This document shows positions 54,820 through 62,821 of a stretch of DNA of 64,000 nucleotides, in pieces. The notes below the pieces were generated by a model. That model saw only the letters and a program-made list of their open reading frames with translations, had not been told where the DNA came from and ran no database searches. The first letter of the stretch is position 1; every line of letters begins with the position of its first letter. A program made the position numbers and the translations under genes. Source of the stretch: Aromatoleum petrolei (GTDB lineage: Bacteria; Pseudomonadota; Gammaproteobacteria; Burkholderiales; Rhodocyclaceae); the NCBI RefSeq assembly GCF_017894385.1, contig NZ_CP059560.1, positions 2,294,001 to 2,358,000 on the forward strand, in the 5' to 3' direction.

Positions 54820-55755
54820 ATGTCCACGCTGACCCGTCAAACCCTGTCCCACCTCGACTGGCTCGAAGCCGAGGCGATCCACATCATGCGCGAGGTCGCC
54901 GGCCAGTGCGCCAATCCCGTGCTGCTTTTCTCCGGCGGCAAGGATTCGATCTGCATGCTGCGCATCGCCGAGAAGGCCTTCCGCCCGGGCAAGTTTCCCT
55001 TCCCCCTGATGCACATCGACACCGGCCATAACTACAAGGAAGTGGTCGAGTTCCGCGACAAGCGCGCAGCCGAGCTGGGCGAGCGGCTGATCGTCCGCTC
55101 GGTGGAAGACTCCATGAAGCGCGGCACCGTCGTCCTGAAGCACGACAACGAGTCGCGCAACAAGCACCAGTCGGTGACGCTGCTCGAGGCGATCGAGGAA
55201 TTCGGTTTCGACGCCTGCATCGGCGGCGCCCGTCGCGACGAGGAGAAGGCCCGCGCGAAGGAGCGGATCATGAGCTTCCGCGACGAGTTCGGCCAGTGGG
55301 ACCCGAAGAACCAGCGCCCCGAGCTGTGGAACCTGTACAACGCCCGCAGCCACAAGGGCGAGAACATCCGCGCCTTCCCGATCAGCAACTGGACCGAAAT
55401 GGACGTGTGGCAGTACATCGAGCGCGAGAAGCTCGAACTGCCGTCGATCTACTTCGCCCACCAGCGCCCCGTCGTCATTCGCCAGGGCGCCATCGTGCCG
55501 GTCAACGTGCCACTGATGAGCGGAGAACTGACCAACCTGCCCAGGGCCGGCGAGGAAATCGTCGATCTGCAGGTGCGTTTCCGTACCGTCGGCGACATCT
55601 CCTGCACGGCGCCGGTCGAGTCGGACGCCGACACTGTGGAAAAGATCGTGATCGAAACCGCCACCACGACCATCACCGAGCGCGGTGCGACCCGTCTGGA
55701 CGACCAGACTTCGGAGGCGTCGATGGAACAGCGGAAGAAGGAAGGTTATTTCTGA
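54820..55755 (+). CDS. cysD: Sulfate adenylyltransferase subunit 2
   Basis: The catalytic subunit of ATP sulfurylase, which makes APS from ATP and sulfate. The 311-residue protein has the PP-loop SGGKDSICMLR near residue 38, HIDTGHNYKEVVEFRD, and the CIGGARRDEEKARAKERIMSFRD block. The C-terminal QRKKEGYF is the usual ending. It is separated from its partner cysN by 460 bp that hold a long inverted repeat, whereas cysD and cysN are normally close. Confidence 0.95.
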   Translation: MSTLTRQTLSHLDWLEAEAIHIMREVAGQCANPVLLFSGGKDSICMLRIAEKAFRPGKFPFPLMHIDTGHNYKEVVEFRDKRAAELGERLIVRSVEDSMKRGTVVLKHDNESRNKHQSVTLLEAIEEFGFDACIGGARRDEEKARAKERIMSFRDEFGQWDPKNQRPELWNLYNARSHKGENIRAFPISNWTEMDVWQYIEREKLELPSIYFAHQRPVVIRQGAIVPVNVPLMSGELTNLPRAGEEIVDLQVRFRTVGDISCTAPVESDADTVEKIVIETATTTITERGATRLDDQTSEASMEQRKKEGYF

Positions 55756-55782
55756 GGCTTGGTTGGTTCTTCGGGTCTCGGA

Positions 55783-56163
55783 GTGCGGGGTGCTTAATCG
55801 AGCGGGACGGGGAATTTGCTCCGTCGGCTGCGGAACTCGCAGTACAGCGCGCTTCCGCGCTGTCTGCTCAGACAGTCCTCGCCGCTCCGCAAACACCCCG
55901 CCCCGCTCTTGCGTCATACAAGTGGAAAGGAAAAGCAAACGCATCCAAGCCCGCATTGCTGCGGCTTTCAAACGTAAAAGAGCAATGTGCAATGGATCGA
56001 ATCCGGCCTTTCGCCAACCCGAACGTAGCCGGGGACGTGTGGGGTGTTCGCGGCGCGGCGAGGACTGTCTGAGCGCAGGCGCGGAAGCGCGCCGCTGCGC
56101 GAGTTCCGCAGCCGCAGAGCGAATACCCCGCGCGGCGCCGGCGGCTTAGCACCCCGGCCGCAC
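55783..56163. repeat. Long imperfect inverted repeat in the 460-bp cysD-cysN gap
   Basis: Two arms of about 120 bp (55783-55900 and 56041-56163) face each other across a 140-bp spacer. Perfectly matched blocks include GCTCAGACAGTCCTCGCCG (55866-55884) against its complement at 56056-56074, and CGGCTGCGGAACTCGC (55825-55840) against 56099-56114. The outer ends (GTGCGGGGTGCTTAA against the complement at the far right) also match. Each arm contains a small hairpin: ACAGCGCG-CTTC-CGCGCTGT (55844-55863) in the left and GGCGCG-GAAG-CGCGCC (56078-56093) in the right. No ORF is supported in the gap. It looks like two copies of an extragenic repeat in opposite orientation. Confidence 0.8.
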
Positions 56164-56215
56164 ACAACGATCTGAGCAACACCAGAATTCTCGCAAGCTT
56201 GAAGGAAACAAAACC

Positions 56216-57496
56216 ATGTCCGCCCTCGAAAACCTGCCCGACACCGATCACGGCCTGCTGCGCTTCCTCACCTGCGGTAGCGTCGACGACGGCAAGAGCA
56301 CCCTGATCGGCCGTCTGCTGTTCGACACCAAGACCATCCTCGCCGACACGCTGAACGCCATCGAGAAGACCTCCGCCAAGCGCGGCACGAGCGCCGTCGA
56401 CCTCTCGCTGCTCACCGACGGCCTGCAAGCCGAGCGCGAGCAGGGCATCACGATCGACGTCGCCTATCGCTACTTCTCCACCGGCACCCGCAAGTACATC
56501 ATCGCCGACGCCCCGGGCCACGAGCAGTACACCCGCAACATGGTGACCGCCGCCTCCACCGCCAACCTCGCGATCATCCTCGTCGATGCGCGCAAGGGCG
56601 TGCTCACCCAGACCCGCCGCCACTCCTACCTTGCGAGCCTCGTCGGCATTCCACACCTCCTCGTCGCCGTGAACAAGATGGACCTCGTCGACTACGACCA
56701 GGCCACCTTCGAACGCATCAAGGCCGACTACCTCGCCTTCGCCGAAAAGCTCGGCATCAAGGACGTCCGCTTCATCCCCCTGTCCGCCCTCAACGGCGAC
56801 ATGATCGTCGACCGCGGCGAGCGCCTCGGCTGGTACGACGGCCCGACGCTGCTCGACATCCTCGAGACTGTGCCCGCCGCGCACACCGAACAGGCCGAAG
56901 ACTTCCGCTTCCCCGTGCAATTCGTCTGCCGCCCGCAAGACTCGGCCAACCCCGAACTGCACGACTACCGCGGCTTCATGGGCCGCGTCGAATCGGGAGA
57001 AATCGTGGTCGGCGACACCGTCACCGTCCTGCCCGCAGGGCGCACCAGCACGATCAAGGACATCCAGATCGGCGGCGAGAGCATCGAGCGCGCGATCCAC
57101 GAACAGTCCGTCACCCTGCTGCTCGCCGACGAGATCGACATCTCGCGCGGCGACATGATCGTCAAGACTGCCGAAGCACCCGAACAGCTGAAACAGATCG
57201 ACGCCACCCTGTGCTGGCTGTCCGAGACGCCCCTGTCGCCCGCCCGCACCTACCTCCTGCGCCACACCACGCGCGAAGTGAAGGCCAAGGTCGCGAAGAT
57301 CGACTACCGTCTCGACGTGAACACGCTCGCTCAGGAACCCGCGACCGCGCTCGCGATGAACGATATCGCGCGCCTGACGCTCAAACTGGCGCAACCGATC
57401 TTGGCCGACCCCTACGTCGAGAATCGCGCCACCGGTGCCTTCATCATCATCGACGAAAGCACCAACAACACCGTCGGCGCAGGCATGATCGGCTGA
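56216..57496 (+). CDS. cysN: Sulfate adenylyltransferase subunit 1 (GTPase)
   Basis: The regulatory GTPase subunit of ATP sulfurylase. The 426-residue protein has an EF-Tu-like G domain (GSVDDGKST P-loop, DAPGHEQYTRN, NKMD) and two beta-barrel domains. It ends without an APS-kinase (CysC) extension, consistent with the APS-type CysH in the same operon. GAAGGAAA lies before the ATG. Confidence 0.95.
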   Translation: MSALENLPDTDHGLLRFLTCGSVDDGKSTLIGRLLFDTKTILADTLNAIEKTSAKRGTSAVDLSLLTDGLQAEREQGITIDVAYRYFSTGTRKYIIADAPGHEQYTRNMVTAASTANLAIILVDARKGVLTQTRRHSYLASLVGIPHLLVAVNKMDLVDYDQATFERIKADYLAFAEKLGIKDVRFIPLSALNGDMIVDRGERLGWYDGPTLLDILETVPAAHTEQAEDFRFPVQFVCRPQDSANPELHDYRGFMGRVESGEIVVGDTVTVLPAGRTSTIKDIQIGGESIERAIHEQSVTLLLADEIDISRGDMIVKTAEAPEQLKQIDATLCWLSETPLSPARTYLLRHTTREVKAKVAKIDYRLDVNTLAQEPATALAMNDIARLTLKLAQPILADPYVENRATGAFIIIDESTNNTVGAGMIG

Positions 57497-57520
57497 GCGC
57501 CCGCGGCCTTTCCCTCCCCA

Positions 57521-57559
57521 GCCCCGGGCGTCCGCAGGCCGCCCGGGGCGCGATGTTTT
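57521..57559 (+). terminator. Rho-independent terminator after cysN
   Basis: GCCCCGGGCG (57521-57530) and CGCCCGGGGC (57540-57549) form a perfect 10-bp stem around a 9-nt loop, followed by GCGATGTTTT. It closes the sulfate assimilation operon. Confidence 0.85.
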
Positions 57560-57642
57560 CCCCTCCGGCCCCGGGTGTGGGAGAATCGCGCCTTGCCGAT
57601 TTGTCTGCTGTCCGGCACAGCAACGCAATATAGAAGACACAC

Positions 57643-58917
57643 ATGAAATGTCTCGATGATTTTCGCCTGCGGTTCGGGAGCAGGGAATACGTACCGATCA
57701 TGATTGGCGGGATGGGGGTAGACATCTCCACGTCAGATCTGTCGCTCGAGGCAGCACGCCTCGGCGGCATCGGCCACATTTCCGATGCCATGCTGCCGAC
57801 CGTCAGCGACCGTCGCTACGACACCAAGTACGTGCGCGACAAGCTCAAGCAGTACAAGTACAACGTCGCCAACGCCAACAAGTCCGAAGTCCAGTTCGAC
57901 CTCGGCCTGGTCGCCGAGGCCACGCAGACCCATGTCCGCCGCACGATGGAACGCAAGCGCGGCGACGGCCTGATCTTCATCAACTGCATGGAAAAGTTGA
58001 CGATGAACGGGCCCAAGGAAACGCTGCGCGTGCGCCTGCGCGCGGCCATGGATGCCGGCATCGACGGCATCACGCTGGCCGCCGGCCTGCACCTCGGCTC
58101 CTTCGGCCTGATCGAGGACCACCCGCGCTTCCGCGACGTCAAGCTCGGCATCATCGTCTCGTCCCTGCGCGCGCTGCAACTCTTCCTGCGCAAATCCGCG
58201 CGCACCAACCGCCTGCCCGACTACGTCGTCGTCGAAGGCCCGCTCGCGGGCGGCCACCTCGGCTTCGGCATGGACTGGGCGCAGTACGACCTGCACGCCA
58301 TCGTCGCCGAGATCCGCGAATGGCTCGCCGCCGAGCACCTCGACATCCCCCTGATCCCCGCCGGCGGCATCTTCACCGGCAGCGACGCGGTGCGCTTCCT
58401 TGAAAGCGGCTCCGCGGCCGTGCAGGTCGCCACCCGCTTCACGGTGTCGCACGAATGCGGCCTCCCGCCCGACGTGCAACAGCATTACTTCGCCGCGCAG
58501 GAACAGGACATCGAGGTCAACAACATCTCGCCCACCGGCTACCCGATGCGCATGCTGAAGAGCAGCCCCGCGATCGGCTCCGGCATCCGCCCGAACTGCG
58601 AAGCCTACGGCTACCTGCTCGACGGCAACGGCAATTGCGCCTACATCACCGCCTACAATCGCGAACTCGCGCTGCACCCCGACGAGAAGCGGCTCAAGGT
58701 GATGGACAAGACCTGCCTGTGCACCCACATGCGCAACTTCGATTGCTGGACCTGCGGCCACTACACCTACCGCCTCAAGGACACCACGCACCGGCGCGCC
58801 GACGGCACCTACCGGATCCTCACCGCCGAGCACATCTTCCACGACTACCAGTACAGCAAGGACAACAAGATCGCGCTGCCTGCAGTCGAGACGGGCGAAG
58901 CAGCCGGGTCGGCCTGA
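57643..58917 (+). CDS. Nitronate monooxygenase-like flavoprotein with Cys-rich C-terminus
   Basis: A 424-residue TIM-barrel protein of the nitronate monooxygenase (2-nitropropane dioxygenase) superfamily. FMN-binding segments are IMIGGMGVDIST, EGPLAGGHLGFG (the GGHxG motif) and IPAGGIFTGSDAVRFLESGSAAVQVATRF. The C-terminal part carries a tight cysteine group, C358, C360, C368 and C371 (CLCTHMRNFDCWTCGHY), which simple nitronate monooxygenases lack. It might bind a metal or an iron-sulfur cluster. It sits alone between the cysN terminator and another terminator, with a weak AGAAGA ribosome site. The true substrate is unknown. Confidence 0.82.
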   Translation: MKCLDDFRLRFGSREYVPIMIGGMGVDISTSDLSLEAARLGGIGHISDAMLPTVSDRRYDTKYVRDKLKQYKYNVANANKSEVQFDLGLVAEATQTHVRRTMERKRGDGLIFINCMEKLTMNGPKETLRVRLRAAMDAGIDGITLAAGLHLGSFGLIEDHPRFRDVKLGIIVSSLRALQLFLRKSARTNRLPDYVVVEGPLAGGHLGFGMDWAQYDLHAIVAEIREWLAAEHLDIPLIPAGGIFTGSDAVRFLESGSAAVQVATRFTVSHECGLPPDVQQHYFAAQEQDIEVNNISPTGYPMRMLKSSPAIGSGIRPNCEAYGYLLDGNGNCAYITAYNRELALHPDEKRLKVMDKTCLCTHMRNFDCWTCGHYTYRLKDTTHRRADGTYRILTAEHIFHDYQYSKDNKIALPAVETGEAAGSA

Positions 58918-58953
58918 TCCATCGCCGGCACTCGCCGGCATCAACATCGCGCA

Positions 58954-58990
58954 GGGCGTGCCCGCCAGAACGGCGGCCACGCCCTTGTTC
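58954..58990 (+). terminator. Rho-independent terminator after the flavoprotein gene
   Basis: GGGCGTG and CACGCCC (7 bp) enclose CCGCC/GGCGG (5 bp) with an AGAAC loop and one C-C mismatch, followed by TTGTTC. It begins 37 nt after the stop codon. Confidence 0.75.
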
Positions 58991-58996
58991 CATCCG

Positions 58997-59008
58997 CCCC
59001 CCCCCCCC
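58997..59008 (+). repeat. Homopolymeric tract of twelve C
   Basis: Twelve consecutive C residues lie in the 215-bp gap between the flavoprotein gene and nfeD, about 125 bp upstream of the nfeD start. It is the longest homopolymer I noticed in the window and is prone to slippage. Confidence 0.9.
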
Positions 59009-59132
59009 GCCGCCGATCGCCACCCCACATGAATCGCGGCCCCCACGGGAACGCCTGCCGCCACCTGCACTCATACGAACGGATGCTTCGTGCATGCCGC
59101 ACACCGGATGCGTTCCGGCGTCAGGATTGCGT

Positions 59133-60554
59133 ATGCGCAGAACGATATGGGCGCTGCTCGCACTCGCCCTGCTGATCTTCGGCTTCCTGCAACTCAACCG
59201 CCCGGCGGCCGCGCCGACGGGCGGCGAGGTCGTCGTGCTGCGCATCGACGGCGTGATCGGCCCAGCCAGCTCCGACTTCTTCACCCGCGAGCTCGCCCGT
59301 GCGCACGCGCGCGGCGCGGGTCTTCTCGTGCTTGCGATGGACACACCCGGCGGCCTCGACACCTCGATGCGCGCCATCATCAGGGACATCCTCGCCTCGC
59401 CCATCCCCATCGCCACGTGGGTCGGCCCGGAGGGCGCGCGTGCCGCCAGCGCCGGCACCTACATCCTGTACGCCAGCCATCTCGCGACGATGGCCCCCGC
59501 CACCAACCTCGGCGCGGCGACGCCCGTGGCGATCGGCATGCCGGGCGGCAAACCCGGGGGCGATCCCACGCCCAGAGACAAGCCCGACGCCGATAACGCG
59601 GACAAGGACGGCAAGAGCGCCCCGGGCATCGGCGACGCGATGATGGAAAAGGTCCGCAACGACGCCGCGGCCTACCTGCGCAGCCTCGCGCAGCTGCGCG
59701 GGCGCAGCGGCGACTTCGCCGAGCGCGCGGTGCGCGAAGCCGCCAGCCTGTCCGCCGACGAAGCGCTCGCCGCCGGCGTCATCGACCTCATCGCCGCCGA
59801 CCTGCCCGAACTGATGAGGAAGATCGACGGCCGCGAGGTGAAACTCGACGACGGACGCACGCAACGCCTGTCGACCGCCGCCGCGACCGTCACCGAAATC
59901 GCTCCCGACTGGCGCATGCGTCTGCTCGCCCTGTTATCGAATCCTCAGCTCGCACTGGTGCTGATGATGATCGGCATCTACGCCCTGTTCTTCGAGTTCA
60001 CCAGCCCCGGCTTCGGCGTGCCCGGCGTCGCCGGCGCGATCTGCCTGCTGGTCGCGCTGTACGCCTTCCAGCTTTTGCCGGTGAACTGGGCGGGCGTCGC
60101 GCTGCTCGCCCTCGGCGCCATCCTGATGCTCGCCGAAGCCTTCCTGCCGAGCTTCGGCGCCCTCGGCGTCGGCGGCATCGTCGCCTTCGTCGTCGGCGGA
60201 TTGTTCCTCATGGACACCGAGGCACCCGGCTTCGGCATCCCGCTCGCCTTCCTGATCGGCCTTGCGATCGCCAGCGCGCTGGTGATCGGCGCCGTCGGCA
60301 GCTTCGCCGCACGCACGCGCCGGCGGCCCGTCGTCAGCGGCCGCGAACAGATGGCCGGCACGATCGCAACGGTCACCACCGTCACCGCCGAAGGCGCATG
60401 GGCCCTCGTCCAGGGCGAATCCTGGCGCGTGCGCAGCGCGGCGCCCCTCGCACCGGGAGACCGGGTGCGCATCACCGGGCTCGACGGCCTCACCCTGCTC
60501 GTCGAGCCGCTCATCGCCGATCCGGCCAATCGCCGTGGAGGAAGTCCGCCATGA
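59133..60554 (+). CDS. NfeD family membrane serine protease
   Basis: A 473-residue long-form NfeD protein. It has an N-terminal membrane segment and a ClpP-class protease domain with Ser106 (ARAASAGTY) and Lys173 (MMEKVRND) as the likely Ser-Lys dyad. About five membrane spans follow (residues 270-390), and it ends in a soluble OB-fold domain. NfeD proteases cleave the C-terminus of the partner slipin. AGGA precedes the ATG at 59133. The stop overlaps the slipin start as ATGA, the conserved nfeD-slipin arrangement. Confidence 0.92.
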   Translation: MRRTIWALLALALLIFGFLQLNRPAAAPTGGEVVVLRIDGVIGPASSDFFTRELARAHARGAGLLVLAMDTPGGLDTSMRAIIRDILASPIPIATWVGPEGARAASAGTYILYASHLATMAPATNLGAATPVAIGMPGGKPGGDPTPRDKPDADNADKDGKSAPGIGDAMMEKVRNDAAAYLRSLAQLRGRSGDFAERAVREAASLSADEALAAGVIDLIAADLPELMRKIDGREVKLDDGRTQRLSTAAATVTEIAPDWRMRLLALLSNPQLALVLMMIGIYALFFEFTSPGFGVPGVAGAICLLVALYAFQLLPVNWAGVALLALGAILMLAEAFLPSFGALGVGGIVAFVVGGLFLMDTEAPGFGIPLAFLIGLAIASALVIGAVGSFAARTRRRPVVSGREQMAGTIATVTTVTAEGAWALVQGESWRVRSAAPLAPGDRVRITGLDGLTLLVEPLIADPANRRGGSPP

Positions 60555-61327
60555 TCTTCGACCTCAACCTGGGCCTCGGCACCATCCTGCTCCTGCTCGT
60601 CGCCCTCGTCGCGAGCTCCCTGCGTATCCTGCGCGAATACGAACGCGGCGTGATCTTCATGCTCGGCCGCTTCTGGAAGGTCAAGGGCCCCGGCCTCATC
60701 GTCGTGATTCCCGGCATTCAGCAGATGGTCAAGGTGGACTTGCGCGTCGTCACCCTCGACGTGCCCAGCCAGGACGTGATCTCGCGCGACAACGTCTCGG
60801 TCAAGGTCAACGCAATCATTTTCTTCCGCGTCATCGACCCGCAGAAGGCGATCATCCAGGTCGAGAACTACCTCGTCGCCACCAGCCAGCTCGCGCAGAC
60901 CACGCTGCGCGCAGTCCTCGGCAAGCACGAACTCGACGAGATGCTCGCCGAGCGCGAACGCCTCAACCTCGACGTGCAGCAGATCCTCGACGCCCAGACC
61001 GACGGCTGGGGCATCAAGGTCGCCAACGTCGAGATCAAGCACATCGACCTCAACGAGAGCATGATCCGAGCGATCGCCCGCCAGGCCGAAGCCGAGCGCG
61101 AGCGGCGCGCCAAGGTGATCCACGCCGAAGGCGAAAAGCAGGCCGCGGAGAGCCTCATGAAGGCCGCCGAGATGCTCGCCCGCCAGCCCGCGGCGATGCA
61201 GCTGCGCTACCTGCAGACCCTCACGCAGATCGCCGGCGACAAGGCCTCGACGATCGTCTTCCCCGTCCCGGTCGACCTGCTGAAGGGGCTTCTCGCCGAG
61301 GTGTCGTCCAAGCAGCCCCCCGATTGA
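60551..61327 (+). CDS. Slipin (SPFH/stomatin-like membrane protein)
   Basis: A 258-residue SPFH-domain protein with an N-terminal membrane hairpin (residues 5-25), then [15 protein letters not shown] and the SPFH core through [44 protein letters not shown]. It ends in a coiled region and is the membrane-scaffold partner and substrate of the NfeD protease upstream. A GGAGGA ribosome site overlaps the nfeD coding end. Its stop directly abuts the convergent AEC gene, with no gap. Confidence 0.93.
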   Translation: MIFDLNLGLGTILLLLVALVASSLRILREYERGVIFMLGRFWKVKGPGLIVVIPGIQQMVKVDLRVVTLDVPSQDVISRDNVSVKVNAIIFFRVIDPQKAIIQVENYLVATSQLAQTTLRAVLGKHELDEMLAERERLNLDVQQILDAQTDGWGIKVANVEIKHIDLNESMIRAIARQAEAERERRAKVIHAEGEKQAAESLMKAAEMLARQPAAMQLRYLQTLTQIAGDKASTIVFPVPVDLLKGLLAEVSSKQPPD

Positions 61328-62203
61328 TCACGGCAGCACCATCGCCAGCGCAATCGGCAGGAACACCACCGCGGCGACATTGCCGATCAGCACCATCGAC
61401 GCAACCACCTCCGGCTCCTGGTGGTAGCGCTCGGCGAAGATGTAGTTCAGCACCGCGGGTGGCAGCGCGCCGAACACGATCAACAGCGCGCGCTCCTGCC
61501 CCGACAGGTCGAACACCAGCGTCAGCACGAACGCCAGCAGCATGCCGGCAACGGGTCGTGCCACGGCTGCAAAGAGACCCAGGCCGAGCGAGCCGATGCG
61601 CGAATCGGTGAAGCGCACACCCAGCGCAAACAGCATCAACGGAATCGAGATGTCGCCCAGCATCTTGATCGCGAGCATCAGCGGCGGCCACACCTCGATG
61701 CCGGCGATGCCGATCGCGAGGCCCGCAAAAGTCGCCAGCACCGACGGCACTCGCCACACCGTCCACACCTTGATGCGATGGTCGAGCAACCACGCACCGA
61801 AGGAAAAATGCAGCAGGTTCGACACCATGAACATCACCACGGCCGGCGCCAGTGCCGCATCGCCGAACGCCAGAACCGCGAGCGGCAGTCCCAGATTGCC
61901 GCTGTTGTTGAACATTATCGGCGGCACCAAGGTCTTCGGCGCGATCCCGCACAGGCGCGCAAGCACGTAGCCGGCCACGCCCGTGCCCATCACCAGCAAC
62001 AGCGTCGCGACTGCCAGCGAGCCGAACTCGGCAATGCGAAACTCCTTGTTCGCCAGCGCCGCGAAGACGAGCGCCGGAATGAACACCTCCATGTTGAGCT
62101 TGTTCACATGCGACAGATCCGGCCGCATGCGCCGGCCGACGAGATAGCCGAGAGCGGTCACTGCGAAGAGCGGGAAGAGGACTGAGACGATGCGGATCAA
62201 CAT
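61328..62203 (-). CDS. AEC family transporter (auxin efflux carrier/malate permease type)
   Basis: A 291-residue inner-membrane protein with about ten spans in two five-helix halves. Conserved blocks include FIPALVFAALANKEF, PPIMFNNSGNLGLPLAVLAFGDAAL and IFGALPPAVLNYIFAERY. Bacterial members carry malate, malonate or other carboxylates; the substrate here is not determinable. No clear ribosome site precedes the ATG at 62203. It is separated from pagL by a strong terminator. Confidence 0.88.
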   Translation of the reverse strand: MLIRIVSVLFPLFAVTALGYLVGRRMRPDLSHVNKLNMEVFIPALVFAALANKEFRIAEFGSLAVATLLLVMGTGVAGYVLARLCGIAPKTLVPPIMFNNSGNLGLPLAVLAFGDAALAPAVVMFMVSNLLHFSFGAWLLDHRIKVWTVWRVPSVLATFAGLAIGIAGIEVWPPLMLAIKMLGDISIPLMLFALGVRFTDSRIGSLGLGLFAAVARPVAGMLLAFVLTLVFDLSGQERALLIVFGALPPAVLNYIFAERYHQEPEVVASMVLIGNVAAVVFLPIALAMVLP

Positions 62204-62250
62204 GGACGGCGGGACACAGCCCGGTGACAGGGGCGCCGCACGGCGGCAAC

Positions 62251-62273
62251 AAAAAAGGGGCCGTGAAGGCCCC
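62251..62273 (-). terminator. Rho-independent terminator after pagL
   Basis: GGGGCC and GGCCCC form a perfect 6-bp stem around a 5-nt loop (62257-62273), followed on the minus strand by six T residues (62251-62256), 22 nt after the stop. Confidence 0.85.
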
Positions 62274-62294
62274 CCGCGACGTGATGAGGCAAGC

Positions 62295-62813
62295 TCAGAA
62301 GCGCGCGCCGATCAAGAACTGGTGCAGGTCGATACCGTTGTTGGGCGTCTCGATGTCCCCATTCGAGTAATGCGAGTAGCGCCAGCCGACCGAATAACGT
62401 CCGGCGAACTCGATCCCGAGTCCGGCGTGCTGCGAAAACTGGAAGGTCGTCGAGAACACTTTGGGCCCGAGGTCCGTGCGGCTGAGAAGCGCTGCACCGA
62501 GGCCCAATTCCGCGTAGGGCTGGAAGCTTCCCTTGCCGCGCACCATGCGCAACATGCCGACCGCGCCCGCCTGGTTCAGCGTGTTCGGACCGTCGTTCGA
62601 ACCGCTGTAACGAAATTGGCTCAACTCAAGCTCGGGGTGCAGGCCCGCATGCCACACGCCCCAGTCCGACTCCCACACCGGGCCGAGGCGCACGGACAAA
62701 CCCGTGCGATCGTAGTTGTCGTGCTCGCCATGGAACGCGCTGACCGCCGGGTCCGCCGCTGAAGCTGCTCCCGCCGCCAGCAAGGAAGCGGCCATGCACA
62801 CCAGGAACCTCAT
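62295..62813 (-). CDS. pagL: Lipid A 3-O-deacylase, PagL type
   Basis: A 172-residue outer-membrane beta-barrel. The signal peptide ends at GAASAA. The active-site pair is H148-x-S150 in WRYSHYSNG, followed by PNNGID, where D162 takes the place of the third catalytic acid. It ends in an aromatic residue (GARF). PagL removes the 3-O acyl chain from lipid A and lowers endotoxicity. GAGGTG lies before the ATG at 62813, 8 nt after hslU, so it may be expressed with the HslUV protease genes, an unusual pairing. Confidence 0.88.
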   Translation of the reverse strand: MRFLVCMAASLLAAGAASAADPAVSAFHGEHDNYDRTGLSVRLGPVWESDWGVWHAGLHPELELSQFRYSGSNDGPNTLNQAGAVGMLRMVRGKGSFQPYAELGLGAALLSRTDLGPKVFSTTFQFSQHAGLGIEFAGRYSVGWRYSHYSNGDIETPNNGIDLHQFLIGARF

Positions 62814-62821
62814 TCGACACC

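Noticed and set aside
55868..57640. A 590-codon minus-strand frame covering cysN and the inverted repeat
   Set aside because: It lies antisense to cysN, lacks family similarity, and its terminal part is just the translated repeat.
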